Counted from the stretch's first letter, positions 35,937 through 48,506 are shown. The stretch: DNA of 64,000 bases from Cymodocea nodosa (GCA_036874045.1 CM072337.1:22666001-22730000); one strand, 5' to 3'. A program made the numbers and translations. The notes: generated from the sequence alone by a model not told the origin.

Positions 35937-38900
35937 GGCCTCCAGCGTACGATACTCGTGGTCTTTAATGGAAGCAACGATTTCTGCTGTGGAGTAACGA
36001 TACCCCTCGTATCTGAAAAAAAAATAAAAAAACCCAAATATAATACCGCAGATATTTCCATCCCCACGTGTCGACCATTTGACCGCAAACGTGTGAATTA
36101 TGCCCCGGTCTGCGGATCTGTGGTGGGTTCCAGCGTCTATCCCTTTTTTTAAAAAAAAAGAAAAAGAAGAAGAATTAGAATTAGATTGAAGAAAAACACA
36201 GTTATGAAATGATAATTCTGTAAGAATTCAAGAATCGATTAAAAACGACTGTTTTGGACGGGAAGCTGGCGTTCCGAACGAGGAGCAACGCTCGGCCATA
36301 ATGGGGAGTTACATTTGGCAAAATTTTTGAAAACCATAAGCTAGAAAATTCACACTTTAGAAATATCCTTAAACATTAAACAATTTTCAGAAAATTGTAT
36401 ATCTCATCTGCAGAAAAAAATTTGCAGATTTTATAATTGTAAACATTTCTTGTTTGGTAAGAAAAATATCAACTTTAATGGTTGACGGTACTCAGGAGCT
36501 GAAGCTGAAACTTACCAAACGATGCCTATGGATTGTAGAGTGATTTAGCAAGTTAATTGCACTCTCACAGTATTCGAGTGTTAGGGTTAGGGTTTACTTT
36601 AGATTATATTTGGGAATAACTTTAACTTCGAATTCAAAGTTCAGATTTGTAGATCTTAAGGCACGGAAAATAATGTAGTTACTTCGCAATTTTTTAAAAA
36701 GAAGTAGAACTTCGTTTGAGAAATATGAATTGTATTTTCGATGATATCCTTTAATGAATGAGAATGGTTTGTTAACTTTTTTAAAATGATTCCAATTTAA
36801 GTATAATTTAATTGAGATGTTGAGCACAATTATTAACAAATGATTAACTAAAGAATGATTAAATAATTCATTAGTTTAGCAAACATCGTCAAGGCAGGAT
36901 CGTTAATGGAAAATTAATGGTTTCAAAAACAATAGTATCATTTAAAATACAATGATATTTAGCAATACTATCATTTAAAATACCATTATTTCCAATGTCT
37001 ACAATTTATGAAACTCACTATATTTTAAAAATATTTTTGACTACTCTCGTCAATTAAATTGGACAATCAAACGCATGTTACTGGCCTCACAAGTTCTTTT
37101 TGGTCACGCCATAAGTCAAACCAAATAACATACTGTTTCAAAATAAGAATATGGTACTACATTCATGGTACATCAAATAAAAAGACAATACTGCAATCAC
37201 GATCTATCAAACAAAAAACACGTCTAAGCAAAAGGTAAATACTACATTCACGTTAATTTAAAATATTTTAAGTACTACATCAAAATGTGCCTTAGACGGC
37301 TTTCTTGGAGACTATGCGACGTTTATTTCAACGATTTTGAACGATACCTACGGTGAAAAGCGTGAGAGAACCGCAATCGTTACTGTAGAAATCACACTCA
37401 TTTGGATTTCGATTCCACAGCTCCAATACAATACAGTCAAATGTGCTAGAACTGCATATTTACAAACGCAAACTTAAAGCAACAACAACGGTAATAGAAT
37501 GCTAATATAAGGCCAACAATTACCAAAAAGATGAATATATAAGAAAGACAAGGATTGATTATCTCCTCTCTTTTTCTTTTCTTTCAGCGCTACACATTTT
37601 GAGAAAAGCATCGAGATTTGAGATAGCACCTGTCATGTTACCACCTTTAACCGAGGGAGAGTCTTTAGCTGCCTACAAGTTTCATTTACGTCGGACTTCA
37701 TTAACAACGTCAATATTAATACTTGTAATTGAAGTTTTTAGTTGAAATTAAATAAGGCTCGTAATATTGAATTGATATTCGAATATTTGTAATAAAAGAT
37801 TTCATGATTTCAATCACACTAGATGATCCAAAGTGAAACCAAGATGAAAGCAATTCACACATCTATAGAAAAAGAAATCTTTAACCAAATAACAGGAGAG
37901 AAAATATAAAATTTTTAACTGTTAATTAGCAATTACACATAACCCTTTCAATATTCGAGTCTACAGTTTATTTTGTAAGTTACCAGTGGGTAGTGCAAAG
38001 GCATTCAAAGACAATTAAGTAATAGGAATGACACGAGACTGAGCCTAAGATTTTGCAAAAACTTTTAAACTGAAGAATCAGCTGTTCCAGTACATGTTAG
38101 AATTCGTGGAAATTTATCTTTAAGCCGGAAGCTACAATAATTTAGAGGAACCTTTTAATTAAGAAGAGAATTATGTCATCAATTGCCTTTTCCAATCTAG
38201 TTTAATCATGACTCTCTTTTTCTTCTCAGTGCAGAGGAGGTGAAGTGTCTTTTGAGTATACATAAAATAGTCATGACTAAGAGGACATTCACTTAAAAGT
38301 GTTATCTTTGAAGTTTGCCGTCCGACTTGGGTATTGCCATATATGAAAAGGAATAGGTCATATTTACAATTAGTTTATCACCTTGGAAAGAAGGAATTTA
38401 ATTGGGTGCAATGCAGTGATTAATTTACTCTTATCTGGATGAATATTACAAGGAACATTAATGATAACTTTAAATTAGAGATGTCACAGAGATTAAGGTT
38501 GGATTAGACAAAACAAAATCAGTCACACCACATGGTAAATATTCCCAAGTGGTGGTAAGTACTTTTATATATGGTAAACCCTAACTTTGAAATAAATTAG
38601 GAGAGTGTATTTTGCCCCATATATATACATAATAGATAAAGATGAATGAATGAATGTATGTATGTATGATTAATTTCCATGTAATAATTGTAGAGCTATA
38701 ATCATGTTAGTATCTTGAACCATAATCGATTTTTACTTTGGTATTATCAGCTTCAAAATGAATCACTTGGCTATTCTAACTTTCGTTTTGTTTCTTATCA
38801 ATATATCTAGGTGAGTTGATGATGTCTATTATTTATATATTTTGAAGTCCTTGTTATACTTTGATAGTCAATATTCTCATCCTAACATCAAAGTTTTGTT

Positions 38901-40109
38901 GTGTTTATTTCTTCTCAGTCTCTTGATTATTTTGCCTTCATTCTTAGTGTGGTATATAAAGGCCCGATGTAAATAGGTAGAAGTAGGGGGGCATTTTAGT
39001 CTTTCTGCATTATAGTTATGAAAAGAAAAGAGAGAAAATAATCGAATTTTCGATCACTTTCTACTCTCGCGCAGGTGAACGTGCAACATCGACGGTGAGT
39101 GACCAAGCACGTGGCTTCGGTGGTGCATGAGCGACGGGAGCTTCCGGTGGTATCAACACGTGCGCGAGCGAGCGTGATCTCAACGGGAACGCGTGCATAG
39201 AGGACTTGCATCCGTGCGACTCCAGGGGTGTGTATAGCTGTGGTGATTTAGCTTTCGGTGTTTGGTTGGTCATAGTTATTGTGATTACCTTATACTTTTG
39301 TTGAATTATTGCATGTGAGGTTTAATATAGTTGATGTGTACATGTTCACATTGGTAATTGATTAGTATACCATGTTAGTGCCTATAGCTTTTCATTGTTG
39401 CTAGTTAATGGATAGTGAATGCAGTAATTCCTCATTTAAGTATTTATACATATTTATTAGTTTCATAATATTGATGATCACTATCAAGTGGTGATGTTAT
39501 CATAGATTATTTTGATTATTTGCATGATACAAATGTTAACGCACAACATAGTTGATTTATGTACTTTATGATATGTGCTTGTTGTATATTATGTGGATGC
39601 CCAATAATTTGGATTGTGTAATTATTTTGACTATTGACCAACTTATCTTGTATGGTTATTAATGAAAGATAAATCAACTAGATTAGTTACGAGACCACAA
39701 AAATATGATATTATGGTATTGTGTATATGTTTTGAGATAAAATATGTTTAGTCCATTACAAGGTAACTTGAGATATCCAAAGTCTTATCATAGGACGTTA
39801 TGTGACTACCTAACATTACTATAAGAGAAAATATGTAATTGCACTTGATCCTATTATAGGAGAAAATATGTAGCCATAGTTAATCAAATAATAAGAAAAA
39901 AAGAAAAAAATGTGTTTAGTTGGCCAAGTTTCTTTGATTTATTTTATCAATTAAAGGATTGATTTTGTTATAACATATGCATATTATGGTTTATAAATTT
40001 TTCATATGTAGCATATTTCTACTTATATAATTTTATTGGTTTAAGGATTGATCAATTATTGAGCATTAGCTTACTTCTTTTGGTTGTCTTTTTAGATTTT
40101 CCAACTAAA
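35937..40109. other. Gene-poor AT-rich DNA
   Basis: No gene is recognised. A GC-richer patch at about 39060-39240, after a purine-rich stretch, resembles the end of an LTR or the leader of a retroelement, but no retroelement domains follow. Tetranucleotide GTAT/ATGA runs occur near 38640-38670. Confidence 0.35.
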
Positions 40110-40680
40110 GGGGTGTCAGTGGCATCAAAAAGTTTAGGAAAATTTGAAAAATGAGAGAAACAAAAACTTAGAAAAAGTTTGGAAAATTCAAAAAATTTGA
40201 AAGTATTAGTGTGCATTCAAAGAATTCAAGAAAGATTGAAAAATTCCAAAAATTTGAAAATGTTGGTATATATTTAGAAAGTAAAGTAATACAAATTATA
40301 AATAAATATTTTTTATATTTTAAAGAATTTTTCAAGATAATAATAAAAGACAAATATTATTATTAATAATATTTAATTGTTAATTAATGTATAAAACATT
40401 TCATAATATTTTTTAAAGTTCAATATTTTATTCAAAAAATATTACACCAGGCAAGGGCAGGCGAGCGAGGGCGAGCGATGTGTGGGGAAAGTAATTCCCT
40501 AGGTCTCTAGAGCTTTCTCACCTCTAAGGTAATAAATTTTTTTCTTCTTAAATTAAAAGAGTTAGAAACTTAGGAAAAGTAATTCTCCAGATTTCTCGTA
40601 GCTACCTAATACGAGACTTTTTTTTTCCCTTAAGTTTTCTTTTCTTCTAATTTCTCTTATTTTCAGGCTTACATTAACCC
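40110..40680. mobile_element. Inverted-repeat element candidate (about 570 bp)
   Basis: The left end AAGGGGTGTCAGTGGCATCA and the right end, read in reverse as CAGGGTTAATGTAAGCCTGA, share GGGT-TG-GC spacing and purine-rich subterminal sequence. Internal AATTT-GAAA motifs resemble those of the element at 57.5-58.8 kb. It has no coding potential. Boundaries are approximate. Confidence 0.3.
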
Positions 40681-41824
40681 TGCCTAAGTAGCAGGTGGAA
40701 TGTGAGTCAAAGAGATCACTAGTATTTTGTTGATAGATTGTAGGACTTATTTTTGTTGAAAATAAATGAATGGATGTATATTTGTAAATTATTTTATGGT
40801 TGTGAAATTTATGTGCATGTGAAAGTAGGATAATGTTTGTGATATAAATAGTTTTGTGAATTTTCGTTCAAACAAAGATTTACAAAAGAAAAAAAGGTGA
40901 TCTGTTAGTTTTGAATTTGAATCTTTATTTATTTTTTATCGATGATTTAAATTTATTTGTTTCTTGTTGTCAAATTCTTTTTTTTTAGCAAATATCGTAT
41001 TGTAAAATTAAAGAAGGGAGTTTTTCCATTTTTAAAATTTTACGGTATTTATCATGACCTCGTTTAAAAGCCTGACATGGTAGATCGACATTAATATACT
41101 CTCTTTATCATGAATCTTCATTTATAATACTCTCTTCCTACGATATAACTTTCGCCGTGATACTTACATTTTCTTTACCATTGCCATCATTATTGCCGAC
41201 ATCAAGTATACTTAACTCTTTGGTTTGTTACGATGTAACCTTAACTTTATGCTAGAGTTTGCACTACCTTGTCGTCATCGTCAAGTTTTAAGGTGATTTC
41301 TCAGTGTGTAATACGTTTTTCGTTTGGGTTTTATAAAATGCATGAATTGTTTGAATTAGGTTTTTTTTTTTTTTTTAAGAAATTTTTTTTCTTTCTGTCT
41401 ATCATTTAGATTGTTGTTCTATTGTGTTCGTTTTTGTTTAATTATCCTTGTGCTTTGTTCACAATTAAGCACAAAACTATAACGGCAATTACTGTTACGG
41501 ATCATGTATCGTGAACTTCATCTTGCATTGTTTTGAGACATGAACATCGGTTTCAACTAAACACATCTCCGATCATGAATTGGGTTCACTGAGTTTACAT
41601 GTAATCCAACATTAATTTAAAATAAACATCAACAACGGGTACAATTGATCAGAACCAACCAACATGAAAAACTTTAACCGATCTTATAACAAAGAAGTAC
41701 TAGACTAGATTACAACTAAAAATTGGTATACATGCATCTTAAGTATTCGCTATATATATATATATATATATATATATTCAGGTAATTTAGATCGGATTAC
41801 AGGTAAAAGTAAGCAGCTTGCAGG
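40681..41824. other. AT-rich intergenic DNA
   Basis: No gene seen. A (TA)n microsatellite lies at about 41750-41777. Confidence 0.4.
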
Positions 41825-42112
41825 TCAAGTGGTCGTTGTTCGTTCTTCTGGGATTGCAATAATGTAAGTACAGGCAATCCCAACGAGATCAATTTTGGAT
41901 AATGCCGCTGGATCTCGCTTCGCTCCCAGTCCAACTCTCCCGGTCCAACAACGTACGGTGATGGCCTCCTGCTCCTCAAGGTGGTGTTGCAGGAGGGTCC
42001 GGCCGGATCCATCCGTCCTTGTCTCGGTGTCCAGGAGCAGAAAACCACGGGCGGCACCTTGGAAGTTGGAAGGAAGCCGACAAAGAATATGACCCCACGA
42101 TGCAAGCTCCAT
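41825..42112 (-). CDS. Hypothetical ORF, 95 aa
   Basis: A true ATG at 42112 opens a 95-codon frame in a GC-rich block that stands out from its AT-rich surroundings. It begins MELASWGHILCRLPSNFQGA. No domain, signal peptide or membrane segment is clear, and a second frame in the same block is equally open, so the base composition alone could explain it. It could be an exon or a relic of a gene I do not recognise. Confidence 0.25.
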   Translation of the reverse strand: MELASWGHILCRLPSNFQGAARGFLLLDTETRTDGSGRTLLQHHLEEQEAITVRCWTGRVGLGAKRDPAALSKIDLVGIACTYIIAIPEERTTTT

Positions 42113-43042
42113 CGGTATTCATGATTGCATGTGGGGTGGTGGAACGTGGACGTTTATCTTATTCTTATCCACGATATACATGATTAAGTTATGGGGGAAG
42201 GTATTTCTCTTCCGGAATACCGGACGGATGGGCGATTGGATCGATCGTTTGCACAACTTTTTGTCTCCGTCACGCACCGTCGTCTTTTTTGTTTTTTCTT
42301 CTCGGTGTGGATCTCCTCTAACCTTCATCCACGTTACTCCACCGTGACATGACCAAGCGGAGACGCAAACGTCGATGGTTCGACGAGAGTCCCGATTTCG
42401 TTAAGTAAACACTAGATTTGTTTCGTTTCAAATGGTCCGGTTGGTAGTCGCAGGTTGATCATTAAGTAGTCAATCATCTCAATCCTAGGGCGTTAGGCGT
42501 CTGTGTGTAGATTGAATAACAGGAAATGAATAACGAAAATTCCAAATGTAGACGATCGTGGTATTATTTTATGTGCCAACCTTCTGTCTTTTTCACTCTT
42601 CACCTTGATCTCTTTCCACCCATTTTTCTTACTGAATTCAACTCAAAGTCACCCAAATTTCATTCAATTTAAACGTTCACAGCACAACTTTCGGTAAAAA
42701 GACCCTCAATCTCCGAACAGGGCAAACTCAATAATTGTGGATGGGACCTTTTGCAAGGTGCAGGAGCACCATCCCCTTGCCTTTCGTTTTCCGTTAATTT
42801 TTCCATATTATCTTGTGGTCCTTACCCCATTATCGTCTTCAAATCGATGTCATCCTCGTGGATTCAAATGAGACAGACCGCAAAGAAGATGATGATTCCC
42901 GAACTGGCCAGAATATTCGCACAAACCCCGTCACCACCAAAAACATTACCCTCATAATATAAACAAAATCGCAGGTAAGTTTTTCAAACCTCTCTCTCTT
43001 TTCAAACAGCACCATCGTCATCTCTATCTCTTGCATGCACTA

Positions 43043-43069
43043 GGGGGGGGGGGGGGGGGGGGGGGGGGG
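43043..43069 (+). repeat. Homopolymer G27 tract
   Basis: Twenty-seven consecutive G bases, preceded by CTA and followed by AG. Confidence 0.9.
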
Positions 43070-43440
43070 AGTTTGAGCATATGATCGATGCAGTTGACCG
43101 ATCGTTGCAATGCGCATCAACACCCTCGTTTAAGAACCTCGATCGTTCCTGAACCGAATTGCAGCATGGCCGTTGTTGCACTTGTATATCATCCAGCTGC
43201 CAAGCCCGCAGTTTTGTAGTCTTCCTTCTCCCCTTTTGATCATCGGGAGAGCGGGAGGTGGAAATACAAGTAAGGGTGGCAACCACTCGGGTCCGTCAAG
43301 TTACTAAGATCGACGCCTAAATACATGTCGAGGATGTCGGTCTGATTTTAGACCTGTACTTCAAATTTTGAATCTAAACTCAACGTAGACTTGCAACGAA
43401 ATGGATAAATATTGTGGGCCTAACATATAAAAGTACCGCG

Positions 43441-43469
43441 AAGAAGAAGAAGAAGAAGAAGAAGAAGAA
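43441..43469 (+). repeat. (AAG)n microsatellite
   Basis: Nine or more uninterrupted AAG triplets in intergenic DNA. Confidence 0.9.
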
Positions 43470-44499
43470 CCATCACTTATGATCAATTTATGAATACGAA
43501 AGGTTAGTCTAAATACCATTAACAAATCGAAAAACTTACTCTGTTTGGTTTAGATGATTTCGTCTAACCTTTGGTTACATAACATGCTTTAGGCAAGGAA
43601 AGCAAATATTGCTACTAATTGCTTTCGTCCATACGCACCATAATTTATCCGTCAAATAATTAGATCCACATTTATACACGCACGTGACGGTGAATTATAT
43701 ATATGTGTGAAGTATTTATTTATATATATCCTGCAAGCTCCGTGTTGGGTGCAGGAAGGAAGGGGTTTCTACAAGAGTTGTTAGTCTGACGTCGCTGTTT
43801 CAACCAGATCGTCGTCGTGTACCTTCCACACCGTGACGACAGCAGTTCCATCCCCGGGGGTGACCGTGGCCGTGGAAGGCAGGCGGTCTTGACACAGTCG
43901 TCTGCAGTGGAAGGGCGGAAGAGAAGATGCGAGCTTGGCTGGAAAATGACGACACCCTGGGAACATGGTGTTCCAAGTGACGGAAGCCAAGGGGGCGGGG
44001 ACCGGGGGGTGGGGGACCCACCCGTTGTCCTCCTTTTCACCTAATGCGTGGCTTTGGGAATCTCTTTGATGAACCGCCCCAACGGCTGGGACGGATCTTC
44101 TTCCGTGGGAGACACCAACCACGATTGCATGCTCGGCTCTTGATTACACTTGTTTTTTTTTTTAAAAAAAAAAAATTAAACTAAAAATTTTATTATGAAA
44201 CCACAGCACCCGTCGTTTTCTCAAGACACAAGTGCTTGGTGTTTTCTTTTACATTAAAAAAAGAGAGAGCCAAAGAGAATCTTTTAAGATAAATTGGTTA
44301 GATCTGTACGGAGTTTGCCAAAACCATATTTTATCAATTAAAAAGAATAATAATGTTTCAATTTTACTCATCCGAACTTCAAAGTAAAGCACCAACGAAA
44401 ATGTTTATTAAAAGGATAACTAAAGGACTGAACTTTGGAGATAAATGGTTGAGATAGACGAAATTGTGTATAACCTCTTTTTATTCTTCATTGTTGTAA

Positions 44500-45880
44500 T
44501 TTTCCTTGATGAGAAAAACAGCCTCATTAATGGAGCGTAATTTCCTAGTATATAATGACCCTGTGATGATTCTTTTTTTTTGTCTAAAACTTCAAGCTCA
44601 AAATTTAGTAAATTTTAAGAGAATCCTTTGTCTCTTAACAAAATCTTTGCTAAATTTCAAGGATGACAAGGCAAATTGCTTTCTTAGAAGGTAGATTCAT
44701 TCTGTCCTTAACTCTATTTGGACTTTCCATCTTTTGGTGTTTTGCTTCCCTTGTAAAGTGGAGAAAAAATAAACAACTTGAGAAAACAATTCTTTCAAGG
44801 ATCATCTCCCAATGGAAAATCAAAGTTATCCCCCAACTAAATAAGGTATTGTTTATTGCCTTAAAAGGCAAGTTGGTTTGGTCCCTCTTAAAACTAGATC
44901 AAAATAAAATTTGGTTAGAGATTATAAAAGGTATTTACTTCAAAAAGTTGAGGATTCATTTATGTCGTCTATCTCCCTTTCTTTCATCATGTCTTTTATA
45001 AAAGAAATTTTCCTAATCCTTTCGCACTTCTGCACTCACCATCTTAGAAATGGAAAAATGTCATCTTGTTGTAAAATAACTGAAATGATTTTAGATAAAT
45101 AATCAACAATTTTCCTAAACTCTGCCGAACTGTTAACCACCACAAATACACAACAGCTAAAGTTATCAACACTCCTTGTATTAGGAGAAAACTTGAAAGT
45201 TTTGTCGATTCAAATTTGACAACTTCGGCTCTGGGTCTTCTTTTTACCTTAAAATCTGTCAACATGTCTGAGAATTTGGACTTGATCTATTAAAACCTTG
45301 TAGCAAATGTTAAACTTTCTGTTTATTCTTTTTATAATATTTTAATAGATGGTAGCCTTCATTTTAATCTTTATAAACAACTTTGGGAAACGAAGGTCCC
45401 TCTAAGAGTTAAAATTATTTATTGGTTTTGCATCCAGGACAAGCTCTTATTAAGGAAAGATTAATTAAAAAGGGGTGGAAAGTCAATACTCTTGTTCTCT
45501 CCGTAATTTGGATTTGAAGACCACAAATCACATTTTTGTTAAACGCTGTTTGGTAAATGATATCTGGACGTATATCATTGGTATTGGGCGTTCCAAGAAA
45601 ATTTTATCCATTATGTTTTTTCAAACAACTTTTGTATTTTTTTTTCTTTTCTCGAAAATAAAACTACATGGCATACCTTCCTTGTAGTTTTAATTTGGAT
45701 TTGTTTGCTTGGGAGAAATAATTGCATTAATATTATCTCAATATTCTATAACATGGTTTCTTTTTTAACTGGATAATCTAGTATCAGGGTGAGATGTGGA
45801 GGAGGTCAAAGAAACCTTAAATTTACTAAAACTATTGGACAAATCGTGAACTCCTCATCCTTCCATGAATCATTGTTTAG
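44500..45880 (+). pseudogene. Decayed L1-type LINE, zf-RVT C-terminal region
   Basis: Frames on the + strand include KGKLVWSLLKLDQNKIWLEI (about 44860-44925), a stretch like that upstream of the zf-RVT domain in plant L1 elements. From about 45360 the order FNLYKQLWETKVPLRVKIIY, then KLLLRK, KKGWKV and a W-rich tail to about 45760 follows the zf-RVT pattern. Numerous stops and frame changes show that it is dead. No reverse-transcriptase core is left upstream, so only the 3' part survives. Confidence 0.6.
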
Positions 45881-47445
45881 GTATTGACACGAAGCAATGG
45901 AGGAAGAAAGAAATAACTCGTCCTTTTCCTTCAACGCTCTTGTTGCTTCTTTTTCGCTAACCATCCTTTACGGTTTTTTTCAAATTCCTGATCTTTTACT
46001 GGAAGTATCTTGAACTTTAAATTAAAGTGTGTGTTAATTTAAATAAATAAAGGAGAACCGAGAAGGCAGTCTCCATCCTTGAAAAGACGATGCGAGCTGT
46101 TCAGGGGCCGAGGTGTCGTTAGAAGTTGCCATCCGTCGTCAATTAAAAAACACGCGTATCTCCCACAACTAATCATGCCTTTTCCGATGACGAAGATTTC
46201 GCTGTTCACCTTTTTCTTCTTCTCTTTATTTTTTTATAGAATATACCTTTTTTTTCCTGAATAATTAACCGACGATAGTTTCCCGTCGTGGGACTGTGAC
46301 GTGGACGGATCAAGTAAATTATAAGTGCTTTACATTAAAAAAGGGAGGATTTCATACATACCATTTTAAATATATGAAATTTTGAAAACACCTTTAAAAT
46401 TTTCAAAATATCGTATGTACATCACGTATTTAGTATCATGCGTGTCACAACAGTGCCTGCAAAAAGTAAAAATCAGGTATAGTGTGATGAAGATTTAACT
46501 TTTCCTCAGTCAAATGTCCAAATTACCGTCATTTTCACATCTAATTTTCAACTTTGCCATCACTTTCCTAGTATATACCGAAATCAACCAATACCCTATA
46601 TTGACCGCTGTCATTCTACACTGTACTCTTTCGAAATATATGAGAACAAAAGTGACCAATTTTAATACATTTTGCATGAAGGATCGATCAATTTTATTAA
46701 TTTAAATAAATAATTTAACTTGTATTTATATTCATCTTATGGTAATAACTAGACGACTATTTCTACCTGCATGTAATTACCTATAATAACTTTTGCTGTC
46801 TACACTTACAACATCCTTATCTTGTCGAGTTTATAATTAAATTTCTTATAATCATCAAATTTTAAAATTTATAATAATAAAAACTTAAATATTATAATCT
46901 GATAAAAAAATATAACAAATCAATCACTGGTTACGATCGATATTATTGCAATCGATTACCATAGCAACTTTCTTCTGCCGCATCCTCCCCTCGTCCTATC
47001 TTACAAGTAAAATTATTATCTCAGGGAGACTTTTGACGTAATTACACAGAGAAAGGCATTGACGCCATAGGTTGTCGCTTCAACTAGGATAATGGAAAGA
47101 ACGCATAAAAACTCAGGCGTTGTCAGTCAATGACATTTTCTTTCGGTCTTTCTTTATAAATTGGCCTTATTTGAAAAGCTGTGGGACACCAGATATATTC
47201 GGTTCGATGCAAAGAGTTTTACCCTTTTCCGTCGAAGATTTCTTACAATTATTAAAATTAAAAATATCGTCATTCATTCAAATAGCAGTTATTTATATGC
47301 ACTCGCTCTAATTGTTACGACCGATGGCGAGAAAGGGCCCTGACCATTTCGTAAGGAAGACATAATAAAAGAGGTAGAAATAGAAATTTCTCACGTGGAT
47401 CGCACCTGACGCACGTACGTGTACTGGAGTGTGAAGTCCGTCGCC
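45881..47445. other. Intergenic DNA and ERF promoter; second copy of the MITE family
   Basis: At about 46845-46910 the sequence AATTTCTTATAATCA...TAATAATAAAAACTTAAATATTA closely follows the interior of the MITE at 5809-6096. No gene is recognised. The last several hundred bases are the upstream region of the ERF gene. Confidence 0.45.
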
Positions 47446-47454
47446 TATATATAA
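47446..47454 (+). promoter_or_regulatory. TATA box of the first ERF-VII gene
   Basis: TATATATAA lies 124 nt before the leading edge of the coding region at 47578. Transcription would start near 47480, giving a leader of about 100 nt that contains one upstream ATG at 47502. Confidence 0.6.
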
Positions 47455-47501
47455 GTACAAGTACACGACCTCGGTCACCCAGCCGTAAAAGCACTTCATA
47501 C

Positions 47502-47507
47502 ATGTGA
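47502..47507 (+). promoter_or_regulatory. Start-stop minimal uORF (ATGTGA) in the ERF-VII leader
   Basis: The only ATG in the predicted leader is followed at once by TGA, 70 nt before the main start codon. Such AUG-stop elements can stall ribosomes and control translation or mRNA stability, as known for the plant boron transporter gene NIP5;1. Whether it lies in the transcript depends on the predicted start site. Confidence 0.45.
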
Positions 47508-47577
47508 CAACTTATTTATTGTAAGTTCTTTCGATCGCGTTCTCTGAGAAGGGGCAAGAAGAGGCCTTCCAAGGAAG

Positions 47578-48506
47578 ATGTGTGGAGGAGCCATCATCTC
47601 CGAGTTCTTTGCTTTCGGCAATGGCCTCCGTACCAGAGACCAAGACCTTTGCCTGCAGAAAGCCAAGAACACTACGGACAACTACGGCCAGGGCAAGGAA
47701 GACCTCCCGTTTTGGTCCGACCTCCTGAAACTCCCAGCTACGGATGATACCACCACCTGCAACACCAAACCCAGCTTCCGCTCGAACGCCGACCAAGGTG
47801 AGCGTCGCAAGGTCAAGCTACCTGCCACTCCATACGCACGTCCATCACCTTTTCATTTTTTTTAAAAGAAAAAAATTATCTGGTTGATTATCGGCGTATG
47901 GTCGGTTTCCTTGCAGGAATCGCGAGGCACCTGCAGCTGAGGAAGATCAAGAAGGGAGAGTGCGTCAAACCCAGGCGAGCTGGGGTTGGAGGGGCAAGGG
48001 CGAGGAAGAACGCGTACAGGGGCATCCGGCGCCGGCCGTGGGGGAAATGGGCAGCCGAGATCCGGGACCCGAGGAAGGGAGTCAGGGTGTGGCTGGGGAC
48101 GTTCAGCACGCCGGAGGATGCTGCACGCGCCTACGACGTCGCCGCACGTGAGATAAGGGGCAAAAAGGCCAAGCTCAACTTCCCCGAGATGGGTGCTGGG
48201 GCAGCGGCCGCTTCGTCCGTTTCGGCGGCGGCGGCGGCGGCGGCGTCGTCGCCTCCACCGTCCGTTGCGGAGCTGAAGCACCAGATTTCGAGCCTCGAGA
48301 CGTTCCTCGGGCTAGAGACGTCGGACGACTCCGTGGGAGGTGGCGGTGGAGGAGGACCGTTCGATATTGATTTCGAGGACTCTGTGGGAGGTGGCGGAGG
48401 AGGAGGACCGTTCGATCTTGATTTGGAGGACGACGGTGCTGTTGATGATCACGATAAGCTGATAGTGGCGGAGATTGGAGCCAGTGCTCTACCGTTCATC
48501 TACTGA
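47578..48506 (+). CDS. Group VII ERF (AP2/ERF) transcription factor, 269 aa
   Basis: Coding sequence join(47578..47797, 47917..48506) with a 119-nt phase-1 intron. The N-terminus [10 protein letters not shown] is the group VII signature. After Met removal, Cys2 is the N-degron residue oxidised in an oxygen-dependent way and passed to PRT6-type degradation, so the factor should build up in hypoxia. Basic residues precede one AP2/ERF DNA-binding domain at about 106-163 ([19 protein letters not shown] ... [10 protein letters not shown]), which binds GCC-type or hypoxia-responsive elements. A poly-Ala stretch, a short helix ([18 protein letters not shown]) and a duplicated 17-residue Gly7-Pro-Phe-Asp acidic block follow. 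It ends ALPFIY, without the tryptophan-containing C-terminal motif seen in its partner at 62.7 kb. The start is fixed by the MCGG motif. It acts in the nucleus. Confidence 0.95.
48327..48428 (+). repeat. In-frame 51-bp tandem duplication in the ERF-VII gene
   Basis: Two adjacent 51-nt units (48327-48377, 48378-48428) differ at about four positions. Each encodes Asp-Ser-Val-Gly7-Pro-Phe-Asp-(Ile/Leu)-Asp-(Phe/Leu)-Glu, doubling an acidic block. Confidence 0.9.

Larger units (their letters stand above)
42113..44499. other. Intergenic region with GC-rich patches and simple repeats
   Basis: It contains a 27-nt G tract (43043-43069), an (AAG)n run (43441-43469) and a GC-rich patch at 43720-44150. 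In that patch a - strand ATG opens MQSWLVSPTEEDPSQPLGRF before a stop and other frames stay open. No gene is recognised with confidence. Confidence 0.4.

Noticed and set aside
38940..39260. LTR-like patch with a GC-rich leader
   Set aside because: No matching second LTR and no retroelement domains follow, so I do not call an element.
43002..43286. Frame with a poly-Pro run on the - strand
   Set aside because: The poly-Pro is the G27 tract read in reverse, and the frame lacks an ATG.
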